Both the position numbers and the translations under genes were made by a program. The notes beneath the pieces were generated by a model that was not told where the DNA came from, did not search any database, and worked only from the letters and a program-made list of their open reading frames with translations. From Flavobacteriales bacterium UBA3364 (lineage in GTDB: Bacteria; Bacteroidota; Bacteroidia; Flavobacteriales_F; PHOS-HE28), in assembly GCA_002360495.1 (NCBI GenBank), contig DEQO01000188.1, positions 1 through 62,454 on the forward strand: 62,454 nucleotides of DNA, written 5' to 3'. Shown piece after piece: positions 57,816 through 62,454 of the stretch. Each line of letters starts with the position of its first letter. The stretch's first letter is position 1.

Positions 57816-60154
57816 GCGGTGACGCTTTCAAGTGTGTGGAAGATCGCGTTCAAGGGAAGTCGAAGACTGCGCGCACTAGGCATTCCAGCAGTACCAAGGC
57901 GAAGCATGAAGAACGGTGTCCTGTCCGGCGCACCGATCACGTCGTTCAATTCAGCGAGAATGGCTTCCGCCTGGCGGTGTTCCTGCGGGTCGAGAATGCC
58001 CGAGCGATCCCAGCGCCCATGGATACCCATGAAGATCGGCGCACTGATCGGATGCGCAATCAGCCCAAGTGACGTGGCTTTGAGCCAGAAGCGTTCCATG
58101 GCGCGACCACCGATGAACGCACTTTCCAAGGATAGGTCAGGTAGTGAAATGATGGCCAGCGCACTCGAAACCTTGATGGCTTTTGAAGCCATCTTTTCAA
58201 CCCCTTTGCCACCGTTCCATTCTTTCAGGAGCGAAGTTGCCTTTGGGTCAGAGGCTACCAGCAATCCTGTTCGATCTGAGAGGCTCAATTCAAGGGTTTC
58301 CAGATCGATACCGTCCCGCGTTGCCTCAGCCTGTTCCTTGTTCCAGCGCATTTCGCGCACGAACATGTCATGGTGGCAATTAGGGTTCAGGAATCGGATC
58401 CGTTCAGCTCGTCCGCACAGTTCGGCTATACGCTCGATACTGCCACGCTCGCGGACCAAGTGGATGCGCGCTTGCGGTGTTGTCTCGTCCACGACCATGG
58501 CAAGTGCGTCCGCCACCTCAGTTTCCAGTTCGAGGGTGGTTGATGGTCTTCGGTTCGTGCAACGGGCTTCGATCTGTGATGCAAGGATCGTGTCCGCAGG
58601 GCTCAAGAGTGTCCTACGGGAACGTTCTTCAAGTTCAAGGACGGCTACCAACTGCGGCAATTCCGGTATCGGCTGGTAGGTATTTCCCATCACCAAGCCG
58701 AGGCTACCCGCGTGCAACAGAATGTTCTCCAGGCAAGCACCAAAGCTCAAGTAGGCATACCGTGAACCCGGATCCAATGCACTACGTGCGCGTTCCTTGT
58801 CGTGGAAAAGGAACAAACGACCTCCATGATGAAGGAATGTCCAAGGCTGGGCGTTCCCGCCAGATGGTGCCAGGCTCCCAGCTTTGGCAAGGTCCTTCGC
58901 TTCACTTGTGGTCAGGGAGAGCTTACCCTCCGCTGAAGGGGATCGATCGATGACCTCCTGGAAAAGAGCCGGTCCGATCTCATCGAACGCGTAGCCGTCG
59001 GGAGCGGCCTCTTGCTTCCTCGATCGTTGGTCGTCAGGGCCCTTCTTGCCGAGAAGTTCATCAGGGTCCAGCCACCACCGCCCGCTTGGCACGTTCTGTC
59101 CAAGACAGACCCGGCGCGTGATCTCACCGACCACCCCGCCACCCATGACCACAGAACTCGCCAGCTGAGGCCAGGTAGTAACACTGTTCTCTATCTCCAG
59201 CATACTGGCCTTCATCCTGGGGCTCAGGGTGTCGATCCCGGCGATTGGAAGGATGAACGGCAGCTTCTCCTCATTGGTCCGGGCCTTTGATGCGGCGTCA
59301 ATGTCCAGGTGGTCGATCAGCCCATGCAGGATGGACCGGTCGGGTTCCAGATCGAAGCGTTCGATGTCCAGCATGCCCCGATCGCTGGTGTCCATCAAAA
59401 CAGGTATGTGGAGTTCCTTGGCCTTTTGGCGGCACAGGATCTTGACATCCACACTGTCGCATTCATCCACCAGGACGTCCAACTTGCCCCCTTCGGTGCA
59501 AAAACGTCCAATGTTCGCGCGCGAAAGACCTTCGTTGAAGAGTGTGACCTTCAGGAAAGGGTCGATCTCAGCGATCTCGCGGGCAACGTTCACCGTTTTT
59601 AACTGGCCCATGGCGTGGGTGGCGCTCCGGATGCGGTTGAGGTTGCTGAGTTCCAGTGTGTCGAAATCAGCGATGCGCAACTCTCCGAAGCTGCGCTCAA
59701 GGGCGAGGGTGAGGCAGACGCTTTGTCCCACGCTCAACCCGATCACTCCGATGCGCTTGGTGCCCAGTGTCGCCTGTTCCTGATCGGTGATCTTGTTCCG
59801 GTTCCTGTCGGTGCGAACGAGAACGAACTCCCGTTCATCGAGCAGATGGACCAGGCGATGCGCCCAAGGGTAGTGCACCCAAACGCCGTAATCATGGGCA
59901 TCCACCCCTTGCAAGTGGGCCATGGCGGCGGAATCCAACGCTTCCGCTGTGAACCGAACGGATGGGTTCAGGGTGCGCACCAGCTCACGGAGCTGGCTGC
60001 GCAGCTCATCGTGGACCACAGTATGTGGTTCGCGTTTCAGCAGGTCCTCCAGCCGTGCCCGATCGTCGGGTACCGAAAGGCGGAAGAACACCGGCCGGAA
60101 GGTCGTCCGGTCGGGTGCTGAAGCGCTGTCCAACGCTTCGAGCAAGGTGTCCAT
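57812..60154 (-). CDS. E1/ThiF-nitroreductase fusion (Rv1355c/MoeY-like)
   Basis: A 780-residue fusion. Residues 1-125 are unassigned. Residues 131-350 form a ThiF/E1 adenylating domain with VIGLSVGQS, RIADFDTLELSNLNRIRS and DECDSVDVK. Residues 410-780 form a nitroreductase FMN domain with SLAPSGGNAQPWTF, YAYLSFGACLENILLHA and GGRAMERFWLKATSLGLIAHP. The architecture is that of Mycobacterium Rv1355c (MoeY). E1 domains activate carboxyls; the flavin part could oxidise or reduce the product. Promoter at 60198-60228. Confidence 0.82.
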   Translation of the reverse strand: MDTLLEALDSASAPDRTTFRPVFFRLSVPDDRARLEDLLKREPHTVVHDELRSQLRELVRTLNPSVRFTAEALDSAAMAHLQGVDAHDYGVWVHYPWAHRLVHLLDEREFVLVRTDRNRNKITDQEQATLGTKRIGVIGLSVGQSVCLTLALERSFGELRIADFDTLELSNLNRIRSATHAMGQLKTVNVAREIAEIDPFLKVTLFNEGLSRANIGRFCTEGGKLDVLVDECDSVDVKILCRQKAKELHIPVLMDTSDRGMLDIERFDLEPDRSILHGLIDHLDIDAASKARTNEEKLPFILPIAGIDTLSPRMKASMLEIENSVTTWPQLASSVVMGGGVVGEITRRVCLGQNVPSGRWWLDPDELLGKKGPDDQRSRKQEAAPDGYAFDEIGPALFQEVIDRSPSAEGKLSLTTSEAKDLAKAGSLAPSGGNAQPWTFLHHGGRLFLFHDKERARSALDPGSRYAYLSFGACLENILLHAGSLGLVMGNTYQPIPELPQLVAVLELEERSRRTLLSPADTILASQIEARCTNRRPSTTLELETEVADALAMVVDETTPQARIHLVRERGSIERIAELCGRAERIRFLNPNCHHDMFVREMRWNKEQAEATRDGIDLETLELSLSDRTGLLVASDPKATSLLKEWNGGKGVEKMASKAIKVSSALAIISLPDLSLESAFIGGRAMERFWLKATSLGLIAHPISAPIFMGIHGRWDRSGILDPQEHRQAEAILAELNDVIGAPDRTPFFMLRLGTAGMPSARSLRLPLNAIFHTLESVTA

Positions 60155-60197
60155 GAGGTCGTTAGGAGAGCAGGTCCAAGATTCTGAAAAGCGGGGG

Positions 60198-60228
60198 TAA
60201 AGCTAGTATGGGAAAAGTTATCAACAAA
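60198..60228 (-). promoter_or_regulatory. Promoter of the E1-acyltransferase-kinase operon
   Basis: On the minus strand TTTG (60228-60225), 19 bp, then TAGCTTTA (60205-60198), one base off TAnnTTTG. The ATG follows 43 bp on. The region 60198-60240 is AT-rich against its surroundings. Confidence 0.6.
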
Positions 60229-60300
60229 ATATTAACACAATGACGCGAAACTATTCGACGGAAGTGCCCGTATGGACGTCCACCTCAATCCAACCGGATC

Positions 60301-60789
60301 ATGAGCGCAGCTCCTCAACTCGTCTATTCCGCCTCCCGGCCGTGTGTTTTGTTCGTTGACGACGATGCCAGTAACCGACAGGCCTTCCTGGCCACTTTCC
60401 GCCGGTCGGTGGATGTATTGCTCGCAAAGGACTTGAAAGAGGTCTGGGAGCATCTGGCTACGCAGCACGTCCATGTGGTGATCGCCGACCAGCGGATGCC
60501 CGGAACCCCGGGTAGCCGCATGTTGACCTTGATCCGCGACCGCTATCCGATGATCCGCCGCATGTTGATCACGGGGTATTCGGACATCGAGGCGATCATA
60601 GAGGCCATCAACGAGGGAGGAGTGTCGCGCTACATCGCCAAGCCATGGGATCCGGAAGAACTCGTCCGTGCGATGCGGGGGGCGTTCGATGAGGTCAAGG
60701 CCGAAGAGGAGCGTGCGGCATACACGCAGCGCCTTGTTGAGGCCAACCAGCAGCTCGAGTTCGCCCTTCGTCAGCGGCTGCTTTCCTGA
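60301..60789 (+). CDS. Single-receiver response regulator with coiled-coil tail
   Basis: A 162-residue protein. The receiver (about 14-135) has Asp20-22, phosphoacceptor Asp63 (IADQRMPGTPG) and KPWDPEE, followed by a short coiled coil (140-160) and no output domain. DQRMP, the TGYSDIEA loop and KPWD closely match the receiver of the hybrid at 53326. It is divergent from the E1 operon and has its own terminator, so it may be the shared phospho-acceptor. Confidence 0.9.
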   Translation: MSAAPQLVYSASRPCVLFVDDDASNRQAFLATFRRSVDVLLAKDLKEVWEHLATQHVHVVIADQRMPGTPGSRMLTLIRDRYPMIRRMLITGYSDIEAIIEAINEGGVSRYIAKPWDPEELVRAMRGAFDEVKAEEERAAYTQRLVEANQQLEFALRQRLLS

Positions 60790-60816
60790 TCGCCCCGGGA
60801 TCAACATCACATCACC

Positions 60817-60851
60817 GGCGCCATGGTCCTTGCACCATGGCGCCTTTCTTT
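60817..60851 (+). terminator. Terminator of the response-regulator gene
   Basis: GGCGCCATGGT (60817-60827) pairs perfectly with ACCATGGCGCC (60834-60844), followed by TTTCTTT. The T tract is 5 bases before the next ATG. Confidence 0.9.
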
Positions 60852-60856
60852 GTGCC

Positions 60857-62454
60857 ATGACCCTTGCCTCGTTCTTGCCTCGTTCGTTCTGTATCGTATC
60901 CATCCTTTTCGCCCCGTTCGCGATGAACGCCCAATGCGATCGCTGGCAGCAACGTGTGTCCTACACGATGAAGGTCACCTTGGATGCGAATACACACGGG
61001 TTCAAAGGCACCAGCACCTTGGTCTATACCAATAACAGTCCGGACACCTTGCGTGAGGTGTTCTTTCATTTGTACTTCAACGCCTTCCAGCCGGGCAGTG
61101 AAATGGATGTGCGCTCGCGTACCATCGAAGATCCGGACGACCGCGTTGGTGCTCGCATCGTTGAATTGACCCCGGAACAAGAGGGTCGGCTCAAAGTGGA
61201 CCGTTTCCTGCACGATGGCAAGGCCGCCGAGTTGGAGCATTTGGGCACCGTCCTGAAAGTGCGCTTGCCGAAACCATTGTTGCCCAAGAAGTCCACCACG
61301 TTCGCCTATGCCTTCGATGGTCAGGTCCCGGTCCAGATCCGTCGCAGTGGCCGGGACAACGCTGAGGAAGTGGCCTACAGCATGACGCAGTGGTACCCGA
61401 AACTGGCGGAGTACGACCCGCGGGGCTGGCATGCGTATCCATACGTTGGCCGGGAGTATTTCGGGGTCTGGGGTGATTTCGATGTCACCCTGGACATGGA
61501 CAGCAGTTTTACGATCGCGGCGACCGGTGAGTTGAAGAACCCGGAGGAGATCGGTCACGGATATCCCAGCGGCAAGAAGCCGCTCAAGAGGCCGGCGGGA
61601 GATAAGCTCTCATGGCATTTCGTGGCGAAGAACGTCCATGACTTCGCGTGGGCTGCGGACCCGGCCTACATCCATACCATGGATCAGGTGCCCGGAGGAC
61701 CGGTGTTGCATTTCTTCCGGAAGGATGTGGCCGAACTGGAGCCGGCCTGGACGGAGTTGCCCGGTTACATGATCCGCAGTTTCCAGTACATGGACAAGCA
61801 CTTCGGGAAGTACCCGTGGCCGCAGTACAGTTTCGTCCAAGGTGGGGATGGCGGCATGGAGTATCCGATGATGACCTTGATCACCGGAAGAAGGCGGGTC
61901 GGCAGCCTGGTCGGCGTGAGCGTTCACGAGAGCGTGCACAGTTGGTACTATGGTCTGTTGGCCAGCAACGAGGGGCGCTACCCCTGGATGGATGAAGGCT
62001 TCACCGAATATGCCTCTTCCGAGGTGATGCAGGAACTCTTTCCTCGTCCGGAGGATCCTCACGCCAGTGCGTTCGAAGGGTACCGTGCCTTGGTGAAAAG
62101 TGGGAAACACGAGCCGCCAAGTCTGCATGCGGACCACTTCGTCACCAACAAGGCCTACGGCACGACGGCCTACAGTTTCGGGGAGATGTTCGTCCATCAA
62201 CTCGGTGCCGTGGTGGGCGAGCAGAACGTTAAGCAGGGTATGCTCCGCTATTTCGACGTGTGCAAGTTCAAGCACCCTGAACCGATCGACTTCGAACGTG
62301 TGATGGAGAAGCAGAGCGGGATGGAACTGGATTGGTACTTCGATGAATGGATCAATACCACACGAACGCTGGACTATGGGATCCGAAGCATCCTTGGGAA
62401 GGACGGCGAACTGCGGATCGAACTGGAACGTATCGGCGAACAGCTGATGCCGAT
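60857..62454 (+). CDS. M1 family aminopeptidase-like metallopeptidase (3' end outside window)
   Basis: 532 codons are visible. The signal peptide (about 1-24, ending MNAQ) puts it in the periplasm or outside. Zinc and exopeptidase motifs of M1 are seen: GDGGMEYPMMT and HESVHSWYYG (HExxH) with the third ligand Glu in DEGFTEYAS. It removes N-terminal residues from peptides or acts as a related lyase. The ATG lies just after the terminator T tract, so the transcript may be leaderless. Confidence 0.9.
   Translation, partial: MTLASFLPRSFCIVSILFAPFAMNAQCDRWQQRVSYTMKVTLDANTHGFKGTSTLVYTNNSPDTLREVFFHLYFNAFQPGSEMDVRSRTIEDPDDRVGARIVELTPEQEGRLKVDRFLHDGKAAELEHLGTVLKVRLPKPLLPKKSTTFAYAFDGQVPVQIRRSGRDNAEEVAYSMTQWYPKLAEYDPRGWHAYPYVGREYFGVWGDFDVTLDMDSSFTIAATGELKNPEEIGHGYPSGKKPLKRPAGDKLSWHFVAKNVHDFAWAADPAYIHTMDQVPGGPVLHFFRKDVAELEPAWTELPGYMIRSFQYMDKHFGKYPWPQYSFVQGGDGGMEYPMMTLITGRRRVGSLVGVSVHESVHSWYYGLLASNEGRYPWMDEGFTEYASSEVMQELFPRPEDPHASAFEGYRALVKSGKHEPPSLHADHFVTNKAYGTTAYSFGEMFVHQLGAVVGEQNVKQGMLRYFDVCKFKHPEPIDFERVMEKQSGMELDWYFDEWINTTRTLDYGIRSILGKDGELRIELERIGEQLMP

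Noticed and set aside
1..62454. CRISPR array, insertion sequence or prophage
   Set aside because: No regular direct repeats, transposase, integrase or phage genes found.

Overview
The window is about 62 kb of high-GC chromosome from an aerobic Bacteroidota bacterium, most likely Flavobacteriales. The evidence is repeated TTTG/TAnnTTTG-type promoters, RNase Y with a ZapA neighbour, a type B ribosomal protein L31, the serC-serA-DUF1015 serine cluster beside a ferredoxin and an acyl-CoA reductase, DUF4846 and DUF6089-like secreted proteins, and a 7TMR-DISM histidine kinase. I see no phage, insertion sequence, CRISPR array, tRNA or rRNA.

Layout. 1-5.9 kb: truncated M23 peptidase, a coiled-coil/ZapA/RNase Y unit, a methyltransferase and a sugar epimerase. 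5.9-11.4 kb: a minus-strand run of a GT-C-like membrane protein, WD40 protein, two secreted proteins and a conserved protein of unknown function. 11.5-19.2 kb: a SpoIIM/DUF4129/DUF4350/MoxR/DUF58 envelope operon ending in OsmC and an Fe-S protein, with a divergent RDD protein. 19.2-28.3 kb: a caspase-like candidate, LolA, a SET-domain protein, a SpmA/B-like membrane protein, an OmpA lipoprotein, a methyltransferase, a second GT-C-like protein, a HEAT-repeat protein and an outer-membrane barrel. 28.3-34.9 kb: YggS, DUF1015, SerA, SerC, ferredoxin and acyl-CoA reductase. 34.9-41.5 kb: a beta-helix lipoprotein, L31, a hairpin-rich gap, YdeI-like protein, PaaJ, PaaI, an alkyltransferase, DUF2461 and YceI.

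37.8-52.6 kb holds most of an aerobic phenylacetate (paa) pathway in three blocks: ogt-paaI-paaJ, paaG-paaH, and paaABCD divergent from paaE. A nucleotide-sugar/glycan cassette (FdtB-like, FdtA-like, methyltransferase, TTG-started GT2, plus an opposing GT-C protein) lies between paaABCD and paaGH, and paaGH sits directly behind it on the same strand. PaaK and PaaZ are not in the window.

The most unusual region is 53.3-60.8 kb. A good promoter at 60198-60228 leads into four tightly packed minus-strand genes: an E1/ThiF-nitroreductase fusion (Rv1355c/MoeY-like), a LuxI/FeeM-like GNAT acyltransferase overlapping it by ATGA, a 7TMR-DISM sensor kinase, and a receiver-PAS-kinase hybrid. A divergent lone receiver, paralogous to the hybrid's receiver, starts on the other side. 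I infer a possible unit that makes a small acylated signal and senses it. The window ends inside an M1 aminopeptidase gene.
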